DNA from: an uncultured SAR86 cluster bacterium
GTDB lineage: Bacteria > Pseudomonadota > Gammaproteobacteria > Magnimaribacterales > TMED112
Assembly (NCBI GenBank): GCA_902563885.1
Contig: CACEYZ010000001.1
Span: forward strand, 104,013-168,012
Direction of reading: 5' to 3'
Length of the DNA: 64,000 bases
The position numbers were made by a program, and so were the translations under genes. Numbering within the stretch: the stretch's first letter is position 1; the number at the start of each line of letters is the position of its first letter. Below the pieces are notes generated by a model. That model saw nothing but the letters and a program-made list of their open reading frames with translations, was not told where the DNA came from and made no database searches. Positions 8,141-17,383 of this stretch are shown piece after piece.

Positions 8141-10352
8141 TCTTCTCTTTTTTCTTTACTTTAAAATCTAATTGTTTTGCTTTAATTCCAACTAATATGG
8201 TATCACCTTTTTTAGCCTTATCATCTATGAGCATTGCAGAGACTGGTTTTTTAATATGCTTATCAACTGACCTTGACAAGGGTCTTGCACCAAGTTTCGC
8301 ATCGAATCCATCGTCAAGTATCTTTTGCACCACAGCATCAGTCCACTCCAAATCAATTCCTTTAAGATTAAGCTTTGCCTGAACCTCAACAAGCAGCTTT
8401 TCTACAACTGAATTTAAATTATTATTATCGAGCTTATTGAAGTTGATTATCCCATCAAGCCTATTTCTAAATTCAGGTGTAAAAGCTTTTGAAACAGCTT
8501 TTTCAAACTTATCTACCGATTCCTGCTCTATGAAGCCAACTGCTTCGTTATCTGCCTCAACTGCTCCAGTATTTGAAGTCATAACGATTATGGTATTTTT
8601 AAAATTAATATTTCTTCCATTGCTATCTGTAAGATTTCCATAATCAAGAACTTGTAGAAGAATATTAAAAATATCAGGATGTGCTTTTTCAATTTCATCT
8701 AAAAGCAATACAGAGTGTGGCTTTTTATTAATCTCCTCAGTTAAATATCCACCTTGATCGTAACCAACATATCCAGGAGGAGATCCTATTAGTTTTGAGA
8801 TGCTGTGTTTCTCCATAAATTCTGACATATCTATCCTGACAAAATCTATACCAAGAAATTGTGCTAACTGTTTAGTAAGCTCAGTTTTTCCAACTCCTGT
8901 TGGGCCGGTGAATAGAAAAGATGATATTGGTTTTTCATCGTTACCAATACCTGCCTTAGCCGTTTTAATTGCTGCAACTACTGCCTCAACAGCATGATTT
9001 TGGCCAAAAATTACAGATTTAAGGTTTCCTTCAAGGCTGTTCAGATTTTCCTTATTACTGGCGCTTAATTGCATTGCTGGAATTTTTGTAATTTTTGAAA
9101 TTAAATTTTCAATATCTGATTTTCTAATTGTTTTACCCATATTTTTTGCAAGCTTCTTTTTTGAACCAGCTTCATCAATCAGGTCAATAGCTTTATCTGG
9201 AAGTTTAGAATCCTGTAAATATTTGTTAGACAATTCAACGGCAGACTTTAAGGCTTCTTTGGAATATGAAATGCCATGAAATTCTTCAAATTTTCTTTTT
9301 AAACCATCAAGAATAGCTATAGTTTCATCTATTGACGGTTCATCAATAGGTATTTGTTGGAATCTTCTAGATAACGAACTATTTTTTTCAAATACCTGCC
9401 TATACTCTTTATAAGTTGTTGCGCCAACACACCTTACATCTCCCCTTGCTAATGCTGGTTTAAGTAGATTTGAAGCATCTAGAGCACCACCTGATGCTGA
9501 GCCTGCTCCAATAATAGTATGAATCTCATCTACAAATAAAATTACATTTTCTTTTTTTTCTAAAAAGGAGGTTAGAGTCTTCATTTTTTTCTCAAAATCT
9601 CCTCTGTATTTTGTTCCCGCAACAAGGCTACCCACGTCTAATGACATAACTTGATAATCTTTAAAAATTTTTGGCGCCCTACCCTCTGCAATAGCTTTTG
9701 CTAGCCCCTCTGCAATGGCGGTTTTACCAACACCAGACTCGCCAACAAGCACAGGATTATTTTTTCTTCTTCTACCAAGTATTTGAAATAATCTCTCCAA
9801 GGTATCATCTCTACCAATCAAAGGATCAATATTGCCCTTTTCTGCTTCTTTATTTAAGTTTGTTAAAAAGTCTGGCAAAGATTCAGGTTGTGATATTGTC
9901 TTTTCTGCAGGGTCAGCTGTTTCAACAGATGTATTCTTTCCATGTGAAATATACTCAACAATATCTAATCTTGAAATATTTCTTCTGCTAAGCATGTATA
10001 CTGCATAACTTTCTTTTTCAGAAAACAAAGCTGCTAAAAGGTTTTCACCGTGAACCTCAGTTTTACCACTTGATTGGACGTGAAAAATAGCTCTTTGAAG
10101 AACTCTTTGAAATGCGAGTGTTGGTTGAATCTCTTTCTTCTCTTTAGTTTTTGGCACATTTTTTTTGATGTAATCCTTTACCTCTTTTTCTAAACTATTC
10201 ACATCAACAGAAAGGTGTTCGAAGATTTTTCTTGAAGATTCCTCTTTGGTTAAAACCAAAAGAAGATGCTCTATTGTTACAAATTCTTCTGAATTTTCAG
10301 AGCATTCTTTGAAGAGTTCATTGAGTGCATTTTCTAAATCTTTTGAAAGCAT
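8133..10352 (-). CDS. clpA: ATP-dependent Clp protease, ATP-binding subunit ClpA
   Basis: AAA+ unfoldase that feeds substrates to ClpP and takes N-degron cargo from ClpS. 739 residues: a Clp N-domain (1-145) with TIEHLLLVL, a first AAA module (Walker A GESGVGKT at about 203, [11 protein letters not shown] Walker B) and a second (Walker A GPTGVGKT at about 481, [11 protein letters not shown]). There is no long ClpB-type coiled-coil middle domain, so ClpA rather than ClpB. The frame is open to 10388 inside clpS, but the Met at 10352 is chosen because [14 protein letters not shown] aligns with known ClpA N-termini and leaves 13 bases after clpS. ClpP is not in the window. Confidence 0.96.
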   Translation of the reverse strand: MLSKDLENALNELFKECSENSEEFVTIEHLLLVLTKEESSRKIFEHLSVDVNSLEKEVKDYIKKNVPKTKEKKEIQPTLAFQRVLQRAIFHVQSSGKTEVHGENLLAALFSEKESYAVYMLSRRNISRLDIVEYISHGKNTSVETADPAEKTISQPESLPDFLTNLNKEAEKGNIDPLIGRDDTLERLFQILGRRRKNNPVLVGESGVGKTAIAEGLAKAIAEGRAPKIFKDYQVMSLDVGSLVAGTKYRGDFEKKMKTLTSFLEKKENVILFVDEIHTIIGAGSASGGALDASNLLKPALARGDVRCVGATTYKEYRQVFEKNSSLSRRFQQIPIDEPSIDETIAILDGLKRKFEEFHGISYSKEALKSAVELSNKYLQDSKLPDKAIDLIDEAGSKKKLAKNMGKTIRKSDIENLISKITKIPAMQLSASNKENLNSLEGNLKSVIFGQNHAVEAVVAAIKTAKAGIGNDEKPISSFLFTGPTGVGKTELTKQLAQFLGIDFVRIDMSEFMEKHSISKLIGSPPGYVGYDQGGYLTEEINKKPHSVLLLDEIEKAHPDIFNILLQVLDYGNLTDSNGRNINFKNTIIVMTSNTGAVEADNEAVGFIEQESVDKFEKAVSKAFTPEFRNRLDGIINFNKLDNNNLNSVVEKLLVEVQAKLNLKGIDLEWTDAVVQKILDDGFDAKLGARPLSRSVDKHIKKPVSAMLIDDKAKKGDTILVGIKAKQLDFKVKKKEKIT

Positions 10353-10365
10353 ATGTATAATATAT

Positions 10366-10689
10366 CTAATCTTTTGCCAATTCTTCAATATCTGTTTTCA
10401 AAGGATGTTCATTTTCTTTTGAAAATCGATTTATCTGTTGTGATTTTGTTTCAGCAATTTCTTGTGAAAATGCCCCACAATAGCCTTTTCCGTCATTATG
10501 TATTTGAAGCATTATTTCAGTTGATTTTGCATGATCAAAACCAAAAAATTTCTGAATTACGTAAACAACGAACTCCATCGGGGTAAAGTCATCATTAAAA
10601 AAAACTACGGCAAATAATGGCGGGTGGCCAATCTGTGTCTCCTCTTCTTCTAATTGAACGCTTCCAGTGGTAAATGTTTCTTCAGGCAT
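10366..10689 (-). CDS. clpS: ClpS adaptor of the N-end rule pathway
   Basis: 107 residues. Binds N-terminal bulky hydrophobic residues of substrates and docks on the ClpA N-domain. Core motifs are visible: FNDDFTPMEFVV (ligand pocket and Asp-Asp loop), the HAKST helix and the GKGYCGAFSQEIAETK segment typical of ClpS. The N-terminal 20 residues are acidic and probably disordered. It lies directly upstream of clpA and two bases after icd, so icd-clpS-clpA may be one transcript. No clear ribosome site; coupling to icd translation is likely. Confidence 0.96.
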   Translation of the reverse strand: MPEETFTTGSVQLEEEETQIGHPPLFAVVFFNDDFTPMEFVVYVIQKFFGFDHAKSTEIMLQIHNDGKGYCGAFSQEIAETKSQQINRFSKENEHPLKTDIEELAKD

Positions 10690-10691
10690 TT

Positions 10692-11945
10692 TTAGAATTT
10701 TTTGATTAGATGATCACCAAATTCTGAACAACTTACTTCAATAGGATCATCAATCAATCTAGCAAAATCATAAGTTACTGTTCTTTTCTTGATGGTTTTT
10801 TCCATTGCAACCAAAATCATGTCAGCTGCTTCGGTCCATCCCAAATGCCTTAACATCATTTCAGCAGACAAAATTAACGAACCAGGATTTACTTTATCTT
10901 GTCCAGCATATTTTGGCGCAGTTCCGTGTGTCGCCTCAAAAATTGCTATCTCATCACCTAAGTTTGCTCCAGGCGCTATTCCAATACCTCCAACTTGTGC
11001 AGCCAAAGCATCAGATATATAGTCACCATTCAAATTTGGTGAAGCTAGCACATCATACTCTGCAGGTCGATGAAGAATTTGTTGTAAAAATGCATCACAG
11101 ATTACATCTTTAATAATAATTTCATTTCCGCTGTTTGGATTTGTCATTGAATGCCATGGACCTCCATCAATAGGCTTTGCATCAAACTCTTGTTCTGCAA
11201 GCTCGTAACCCCAATCTCTAAATGCCCCCTCAGTAAACTTTTGAATATTACCTTTATGAATTAAAGAAATCGATTTCCTATCATTCTTAATTGCATACTC
11301 AAATGATTTCCTTATGAGTCTTTTACTACCCTCTTCTGAAACAGGTTTAATTCCTATTCCACAATTTTCAGAAAATCGTATTTTTTTCACATCAAATTGC
11401 TCTTTTAGAACTTTAATAAGTCTTTTTGCTTCCTCAGTATTAGATTCAAATTCAACACCAGCATAAATATCTTCAGAGTTTTCTCTGAAAATCACCATAT
11501 CAACAAGCTCAGGATGTTTTACGGGGCTTGGAGTTCCTTTAAAATATTTAACCGGTCTTAAGCAAACATATAGATCTAGTTCTTGCCTCAAAGCTACATT
11601 TAACGATCTTATGCCTCCACCAACTGGAGTTGTAAGTGGTCCTTTAATAGATACAATGTATTCTTTACATAACTCTAAAGTCTCTTTTGGGAGCCACTCA
11701 TCAGCACCATAAACCTCTACTGATTTTTCACCACAAAAAACCTCCATCCAGCTTATTTTTCTTTTACCTCCATAAGCAGCCTCTACAGATGCATCAACTA
11801 CCTTCTTCATTACCGGTGTAATATCTATTCCAATACCATCTCCTTCTATAAATGGAATAATAGGATTATCCGGAACGACAAGTTTGCCCTGTTTGATAGT
11901 AATTTTTTCGCCTTTGGATGGAATTTTTACTTTTGATGAGCTCAT
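10692..11945 (-). CDS. icd: Isocitrate dehydrogenase (NADP+)
   Basis: Oxidative decarboxylation of isocitrate to 2-oxoglutarate in the TCA cycle, giving NADPH. 417 residues, the normal size of the E. coli-type dimeric enzyme. [14 protein letters not shown] at the N-terminus, the active-site loop [16 protein letters not shown] with the serine that AceK phosphorylates in enterics, and the NADP site region [12 protein letters not shown] are all present. No aceK is visible here although aceB and aceA are nearby. Divergent from mnmA with 66 bases between; a good -10 box lies in that gap. Followed by clpS after two bases. Confidence 0.98.
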   Translation of the reverse strand: MSSSKVKIPSKGEKITIKQGKLVVPDNPIIPFIEGDGIGIDITPVMKKVVDASVEAAYGGKRKISWMEVFCGEKSVEVYGADEWLPKETLELCKEYIVSIKGPLTTPVGGGIRSLNVALRQELDLYVCLRPVKYFKGTPSPVKHPELVDMVIFRENSEDIYAGVEFESNTEEAKRLIKVLKEQFDVKKIRFSENCGIGIKPVSEEGSKRLIRKSFEYAIKNDRKSISLIHKGNIQKFTEGAFRDWGYELAEQEFDAKPIDGGPWHSMTNPNSGNEIIIKDVICDAFLQQILHRPAEYDVLASPNLNGDYISDALAAQVGGIGIAPGANLGDEIAIFEATHGTAPKYAGQDKVNPGSLILSAEMMLRHLGWTEAADMILVAMEKTIKKRTVTYDFARLIDDPIEVSCSEFGDHLIKKF

Positions 11946-11964
11946 GTTGATTAGATCGAGCTTG

Positions 11965-11993
11965 ATTATACTTACATTTGCATTAAATATTAA
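11965..11993 (-). promoter_or_regulatory. Predicted promoter of icd
   Basis: On the minus strand, TATAAT (plus 11965-11970) is an exact -10 box, 17 bases downstream of TTAATA (plus 11988-11993), a four-of-six -35 match. The icd ATG follows after 19 bases. The region is shared with the divergent mnmA-purB-aceBA operon. Confidence 0.5.
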
Positions 11994-12011
11994 GACTTAA
12001 TTTAAATTGAT

Positions 12012-13151
12012 ATGAAAAAAAGTAAAAAAGTCATAGTGGGAATATCAGGAGGTGTTGACTCTTCCGTAGCAGCATTATTATTAAAATCATCAGGTTTCAA
12101 TGTTCAGGGTCTATTCATGCAAAATTGGACAAATGAAACTCCAAATATTAAGTGCACATCTGAGGAAGATTACAAAGATGCTGAAAAAGTTTGTGATCAA
12201 ATTGGCATACCCTTAATAAAAGCAAACTTTTCTTCTCAGTATTGGGAGAAAGTTTTTGAGAATTTCCTAGACGATCACCACCGAGGATTAACTCCTAATC
12301 CAGATATTCTTTGCAATAAAGAAATAAAATTCAGAGCATTTCTTGATTATTGTCTAGATATTGGAGCTGATTATATTGCAACAGGACATTATGTGAGGAC
12401 AAAAGTTTCTGGGAGCAACTCGAAATTATTAAGAGGGATTGATGAAAAAAAAGATCAGTCATATTTTTTGCATCAAGTAAAAGGGAAAGATTTAAATAGA
12501 GCGATATTTCCACTTGGAGAACTAAGGAAAGCCGAAGTAAGAAAGATAGCTGCAGACAATGAACTATTTACTATGAATAAAAAAGACTCTGTAGGAATCT
12601 GCTTCATTGGTAAAAATAATTACAATGATTTCATTTCTAATTTTTTAGGAAAAAAACCTGGCTCTATTTTAGATGAACATGGAGAAAAATTGGGAAATCA
12701 CAAAGGGCTAATGTACTTTACTCTTGGTCAAAGACAAGGAATTGGCATTGGAGGAGTTAAAGGCAAATTGCAAGACTCTTGGTATGTTGCTCATAAAAAT
12801 ATATCAAGTAATGAGCTGACTGTTGTTCAGGGTAGCTCTCATCCGCTTTTATATAGTGATGGCTGTTTTGTAGAAAAGCTACACTGGATTGATGATCAAA
12901 TTTTTGATGAAAAAAATCTTAAAGTTCAGATTAGATACCAATCAAAAGCAGTTAATTGCAAACTAAAAAAAGTTAAAGGATGTTATAAGATTATGTTCGA
13001 CAAGCCTGAGTTGGCAGTTACTCCTGGACAGTCAGCTGTATTGTATTCAGGTGAGGAATGTTTAGGTGGTGGAATTATAAAGGAAAGAATTTCAAAAGAT
13101 TTTTACAACTGGGCAGAAAATCGAGGTTATAATTACCAAGTCTATGGATGA
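12012..13151 (+). CDS. mnmA: tRNA-specific 2-thiouridylase MnmA
   Basis: Thiolates the wobble U34 of Lys, Glu and Gln tRNAs, taking sulfur from the Tus relay. 379 residues: N-terminal PP-loop ATPase (SGGVDSS at about 12-18), the two catalytic cysteines in NPDILCNKEIKF (about 100) and GICFIG (about 197), and the C-terminal beta-barrel domain. ATG at 12012 follows the divergent region with icd. It overlaps purB by eight bases. In many gammaproteobacteria hflD separates mnmA and purB; here it is missing. Confidence 0.97.
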   Translation: MKKSKKVIVGISGGVDSSVAALLLKSSGFNVQGLFMQNWTNETPNIKCTSEEDYKDAEKVCDQIGIPLIKANFSSQYWEKVFENFLDDHHRGLTPNPDILCNKEIKFRAFLDYCLDIGADYIATGHYVRTKVSGSNSKLLRGIDEKKDQSYFLHQVKGKDLNRAIFPLGELRKAEVRKIAADNELFTMNKKDSVGICFIGKNNYNDFISNFLGKKPGSILDEHGEKLGNHKGLMYFTLGQRQGIGIGGVKGKLQDSWYVAHKNISSNELTVVQGSSHPLLYSDGCFVEKLHWIDDQIFDEKNLKVQIRYQSKAVNCKLKKVKGCYKIMFDKPELAVTPGQSAVLYSGEECLGGGIIKERISKDFYNWAENRGYNYQVYG

Positions 13152-14481
13152 GACAAATCTGGGGAACCTCTCTCCTCTTGATGGAAGATACCGCGACAAA
13201 ACAAAAGAAAGTCGTGAGATATTCTCTGAAGAATCTTTGATAAATAAAAGATTAACTGTTGAGTTAAAGTGGCTTAAATTTTTTATAAAAAACTTCAGAA
13301 AGGACCTTGCTAAAAAATCAGACTTTAAAAAGCTTGATTCGCTTCTAAAAAAATTACCAAAAAATTTACCATTGAAAGTAAAAGAGATAGAAAAAACTAC
13401 AAATCATGATGTTAAAGCAGTTGAACTTGCTTTAGGAGAAAAATTTAAACAAAAAGAATTTAAGAATTTAATTCATATTTTTCTTACTTCAGAAGATGTA
13501 AATAGTTTTAGCTATGCAATTATGATGAAAGAGATTCGGAATGCATCACAAAATTGGGTTCAAAGTGTTATTTCAATATTAAACAAAATGAGAACAAAAT
13601 ATGCAGATTTGGCAATGCTTTCTAAAACTCATGGACAGCCAGCAAGTCCTACTACTTTAGGCAAAGAGATCAATGTTTTCAAAACTAGACTTGAAAGAGA
13701 AGTTAAGACTATGAAGCAACTTCAAGCAAGAGCAAAATGGGGAGGAGCTACAGGGAATTACAACGTGCATCAGTTAGTTTTCAAGAAAAATTGGGTAACA
13801 ATATCAAGAAAATTTTTAAAGGAGTCAGAAGTTGAACTCTGTGAAGTAAGTACACAAATTGAACCACATGATTTCATGGCAGAGCAATTCAATTCTATAC
13901 AGAGAATTTCAAATATTTTACTGGACCTTTCTAGAGATATCTGGACTTACATATCAATGGATTATTTCAAATTGAAAGTTCTCAAAAGTGAAGTTGGCTC
14001 GTCAACAATGCCACATAAAGTTAATCCAATAGATTTTGAGAATGCAGAAGGAAATCTAGGTTTATCAAATGCTTTATTTTCTTATCTTTCAGAAAAATTA
14101 CCTGTTTCACGACTTCAAAGAGATCTGTCTGATTCAACAGTGCTTAGGAGTATTGGTTCTGCTTATGGATATTTCGAGCTTTCTGTAAATTCTTTACTTA
14201 AAGGCCTTAATAAACTCGAGGCAAATAAAGCTACTATTAGCAAAGAATTAGATGGAAAATATGAAATTTTAACTGAAGCAATTCAAATCTTTTTAAGGCT
14301 TGAGGGTGCTGTTGAGCCATATGAAAAGGTTAAGAAAATATCACGTGGAAATGCAATGGATAAAGAGACTTATTTAAAAATCATAGATGAATTAATAGTC
14401 GATAAAAGCCATAAAAAAACTCTAAAAAATTTAACTCCTCAAACATACGTAGGAATTGCTGAAGAGTTAGCTAAATTATAA
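13144..14481 (+). CDS. purB: Adenylosuccinate lyase
   Basis: Cleaves SAICAR and adenylosuccinate in purine synthesis. 445 residues, fumarase/aspartase superfamily. The N-terminus NLSPLDGRYRDKT, TSEDVNSFSYA, KTHGQPASPTTLGKE and the family signature SSTMPHKVNPIDFENAEGN (about residue 286, containing the catalytic Ser loop) are all present, and the length is that of the E. coli type. The start ATG overlaps the end of mnmA. Eight bases separate it from aceB, including an AAGGAA ribosome site for that gene. Confidence 0.97.
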   Translation: MDETNLGNLSPLDGRYRDKTKESREIFSEESLINKRLTVELKWLKFFIKNFRKDLAKKSDFKKLDSLLKKLPKNLPLKVKEIEKTTNHDVKAVELALGEKFKQKEFKNLIHIFLTSEDVNSFSYAIMMKEIRNASQNWVQSVISILNKMRTKYADLAMLSKTHGQPASPTTLGKEINVFKTRLEREVKTMKQLQARAKWGGATGNYNVHQLVFKKNWVTISRKFLKESEVELCEVSTQIEPHDFMAEQFNSIQRISNILLDLSRDIWTYISMDYFKLKVLKSEVGSSTMPHKVNPIDFENAEGNLGLSNALFSYLSEKLPVSRLQRDLSDSTVLRSIGSAYGYFELSVNSLLKGLNKLEANKATISKELDGKYEILTEAIQIFLRLEGAVEPYEKVKKISRGNAMDKETYLKIIDELIVDKSHKKTLKNLTPQTYVGIAEELAKL

Positions 14482-14489
14482 GGAAAAAT

Positions 14490-16061
14490 ATGAAATTTAA
14501 TTTTGATATACCCGAAGAATCTCAGGAAATTTTTTCTGAGGATGCCAATAATTTTGTAGAAAATTTACATAAGAAATTTGATACAAAAATTAGTACTTTG
14601 TTAGAAGAAAGAAAAAAAAGACAGGATTTTTTCGATGAGGGAAGCCTGCCAGATTTTCTAGATGATACTAAAGAAATACGAGAATCAGAGTGGAAGGTGA
14701 GACCAATACCAAATGATCTTCTTGACAGGAGAGTAGAGATTACAGGCCCAGTAGATAGAAAGATGATTATCAACGCTTTAAATTCAGATGTGAAAGTATT
14801 TATGGCAGATTTTGAAGACTCACTAAGTCCCACCTGGGAAAACGTAGCTAATGGACAAAAAAATCTCTTCGATGCTGTAAGACGAACAATCTCTTTCGAA
14901 AATCCTGACAATGGCAAAAAGTACAAATTGAACGATGACATTGCAACATTAATGTGTAGGGTCAGAGGAATTCATTTAAAAGAGAAAGGTTTGACAATCG
15001 ATGGCTCTCAGCCATATGGATGCCTGGTCGATTTTGGATATTATCTTTTTCATAATGCTAAAGAATTGATGAACAAAAACACTGGACCTTACTTTTACAT
15101 CCCAAAACTTCAATCGCATTTAGAGGCCAGACTTTGGAACGATATCATTTCTTTTGCTGAGGAAAATTTAAATATTCCAAAGGGAACTGTGAGGGTAACA
15201 TGTTTAATTGAAACGCTTCCAGCAGTTTTTGAAATGGAAGAAATTTTGTTTGAACTTAAAGATCACATTGTTGGACTTAACTGTGGAAGGTGGGATTATA
15301 TTTTTAGTTACATAAAAACCTTTCAAAAGCATTCGGATAAATTATTGCCTGACAGATATCAAGTAGGAATGAATCAGCCTTTTTTAAATGCATACTCTAG
15401 ATTACTTATCAAAACCTGCCATAAAAGAGGTGCCTTTGCTATGGGGGGAATGGCTGCCTTCATACCATCAAAAGATCCTGACGAAAACAAAATTGTTACC
15501 GAAAAAGTAATGGGAGATAAGATTCTTGAAACGTCTAATGGGCATGACGGAACTTGGATTGCTCATCCTGGATTATCTGATATTGCAAATAATGTTTTCT
15601 CAAATGCATTCGAACCAGGAAGAACGAATCAGATGCATATTCTTAGAGAGGACGACCATATTAACGCTAAAGATCTTATTACTCCTTGTGAAGGAAATTT
15701 TACGGAAGATTGTTTTCGCTCAAATATTAGAGTCTGTTTGAGATATATTGAAGCCTGGTTAAGAGGTATTGGATGTGTGCCAATTTATGGACTTATGGAA
15801 GACGCAGCAACAGCTGAAATATCAAGAAGTTCTCTATGGCAATGGGTAAAACATTCAGTAGAACTAGACACAGGTTTAGTATGTTCGGAGCAAACATTTG
15901 AAAAAATTTTAGATGAAGAATACAATGTCGTTCAAGAAGAGGTTGGGCAAGACTCTTTGGCTTCAGGTAAGTTTTCCGAGGCTAAATCACTGTTAAAAGA
16001 TTTAGTTCAAAGCGGAGAATTAACTGATTTTCTTACATTGCCAGCATATAGGAGTATTTAA
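14490..16061 (+). CDS. aceB: Malate synthase A
   Basis: Condenses glyoxylate with acetyl-CoA to malate, second step of the glyoxylate shunt. 523 residues, the size of isoform A (isoform G is about 720). Recognisable parts: VFMADFEDSLSPTW, the RVRGIHLKEKG Arg loop, CLIETLPAVFEMEEI, the GLNCGRWDYIFS strand and the C-terminal YGLMEDAATAEISRSSLWQW block. It is the third gene of the mnmA-purB-aceB-aceA unit, and aceA begins directly after its stop codon. Placement after purB is unlike the E. coli aceBAK operon. Confidence 0.97.
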   Translation: MKFNFDIPEESQEIFSEDANNFVENLHKKFDTKISTLLEERKKRQDFFDEGSLPDFLDDTKEIRESEWKVRPIPNDLLDRRVEITGPVDRKMIINALNSDVKVFMADFEDSLSPTWENVANGQKNLFDAVRRTISFENPDNGKKYKLNDDIATLMCRVRGIHLKEKGLTIDGSQPYGCLVDFGYYLFHNAKELMNKNTGPYFYIPKLQSHLEARLWNDIISFAEENLNIPKGTVRVTCLIETLPAVFEMEEILFELKDHIVGLNCGRWDYIFSYIKTFQKHSDKLLPDRYQVGMNQPFLNAYSRLLIKTCHKRGAFAMGGMAAFIPSKDPDENKIVTEKVMGDKILETSNGHDGTWIAHPGLSDIANNVFSNAFEPGRTNQMHILREDDHINAKDLITPCEGNFTEDCFRSNIRVCLRYIEAWLRGIGCVPIYGLMEDAATAEISRSSLWQWVKHSVELDTGLVCSEQTFEKILDEEYNVVQEEVGQDSLASGKFSEAKSLLKDLVQSGELTDFLTLPAYRSI

Positions 16062-17345
16062 ATGAAGTTAGCTGAACAAGTAGCTTCTCTCGAGAAGGAT
16101 TGGGCTGAAAACCCAAGATGGAAACACGTTAAAAGACCTTATTCTGCAGAAGAAGTTGTCAAGCTAAGGGGTTCTCTGCAACCTGAAAGCACACTTGCAA
16201 GGAAAGGTGCTGAAAAGCTTTGGAAATATTTAGAGACTGAAGAATACATTAATTGCTTGGGTGCACTAACTGGCGGACAAGCTGTCCAACAAGTTAAAGC
16301 CGGTGTAAAGGCAATATATCTTTCAGGATGGCAGGTTGCTGCGGACAATAATTCTGCTGAAACAATGTATCCAGATCAATCACTTTATCCTGTTGATTCA
16401 GTGCCAAATGTAATTACTAGAATTAATAATGCTTTCAGACGTGCTGACCAAATTGAATGGATGAACACAAATGGTGAGCCGAAGTTTGATTTCTTTGCAC
16501 CTATTATTGCTGATGCAGAAGCAGGTTTTGGAGGTGTATTAAATGCCTTTGAATTAATGAAGCGAATGATTCGTGCTGGAGCTGCAGGAGTTCATTTTGA
16601 AGATCAACTTGCCAGTGTAAAGAAATGTGGTCATTTGGGAGGGAAAGTTTTAGTGCCAACAAAAGATGCTGTAGAAAAGCTTATAGCTGCTAGGTTAGCA
16701 GCAGATGTGTCTAATACCCCAACAATATTAGTTGCAAGAACTGACGCTGACGCAGCAGACCTTGTAACATCAGACGTTGACGAAACAGACAGGCCATTTT
16801 TAACTGGAGAGCGTACCTCAGAGGGTTTTTATAGGACTAAAGCTGGTCTAGATCAGGCAATAGCAAGAGGTTTAGCTTATGCACCCTACTCTGATTTAGT
16901 TTGGTGCGAAACATCAAAACCGGATCTAGAGCAAGCAAAGGTTTTTGCTGAAGCAATTAAAAAAGATCATCCTGAAATTTTACTGGCATACAATTGCTCA
17001 CCTTCGTTTAATTGGAAAAAGAATCTTGACGAACAAACTATAGCTAAGTTTCAAAAAGAACTAGGAGCTATGGGCTACAAATTTCAATTTATTACGCTAG
17101 CTGGAATCCATTCGATGTGGCATAGCATGTTTAAACTTTCAAAAGAATATGTAAATGATGGTATGTCGGCTTATGTACGATTACAGGAAGAAGAGTTCTC
17201 AGATGCTAATAAGGGCTATACTTTTGTATCCCATCAACAAGAAGTTGGAACTGGATATTTTGATGCTGTAAATGAATGCATTCAGGGTGGTGAAAGCTCT
17301 ACTTCAGCTTTAAAAGGTTCAACTGAAGAAGAACAGTTTAAATAA
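16062..17345 (+). CDS. aceA: Isocitrate lyase
   Basis: Splits isocitrate into succinate and glyoxylate, the committed step of the glyoxylate shunt. 427 residues, close to the 434 of E. coli AceA. Visible: [16 protein letters not shown] near the N-terminus, the metal-site segment [12 protein letters not shown], the catalytic [14 protein letters not shown] loop (about 187-200) and YNCSPSFNW. It starts with no gap after aceB and is followed by a strong terminator at 17358, so it ends the operon. No aceK follows. Confidence 0.98.
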   Translation: MKLAEQVASLEKDWAENPRWKHVKRPYSAEEVVKLRGSLQPESTLARKGAEKLWKYLETEEYINCLGALTGGQAVQQVKAGVKAIYLSGWQVAADNNSAETMYPDQSLYPVDSVPNVITRINNAFRRADQIEWMNTNGEPKFDFFAPIIADAEAGFGGVLNAFELMKRMIRAGAAGVHFEDQLASVKKCGHLGGKVLVPTKDAVEKLIAARLAADVSNTPTILVARTDADAADLVTSDVDETDRPFLTGERTSEGFYRTKAGLDQAIARGLAYAPYSDLVWCETSKPDLEQAKVFAEAIKKDHPEILLAYNCSPSFNWKKNLDEQTIAKFQKELGAMGYKFQFITLAGIHSMWHSMFKLSKEYVNDGMSAYVRLQEEEFSDANKGYTFVSHQQEVGTGYFDAVNECIQGGESSTSALKGSTEEEQFK

Positions 17346-17357
17346 AACTTGATTTTC

Positions 17358-17382
17358 AAGCCTGCATCGAGCAGGCTTTTTT
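17358..17382 (+). terminator. Intrinsic terminator after aceA
   Basis: Eight-pair stem AAGCCTGC / GCAGGCTT with a 5-base ATCGA loop, running into a T tract. The next gene's ATG lies at 17384, one base after the T tract, so the hairpin also occupies that gene's ribosome-binding region (the AGG at 17373-17375 is inside the 3' arm). Confidence 0.88.
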
Positions 17383-17383
17383 C

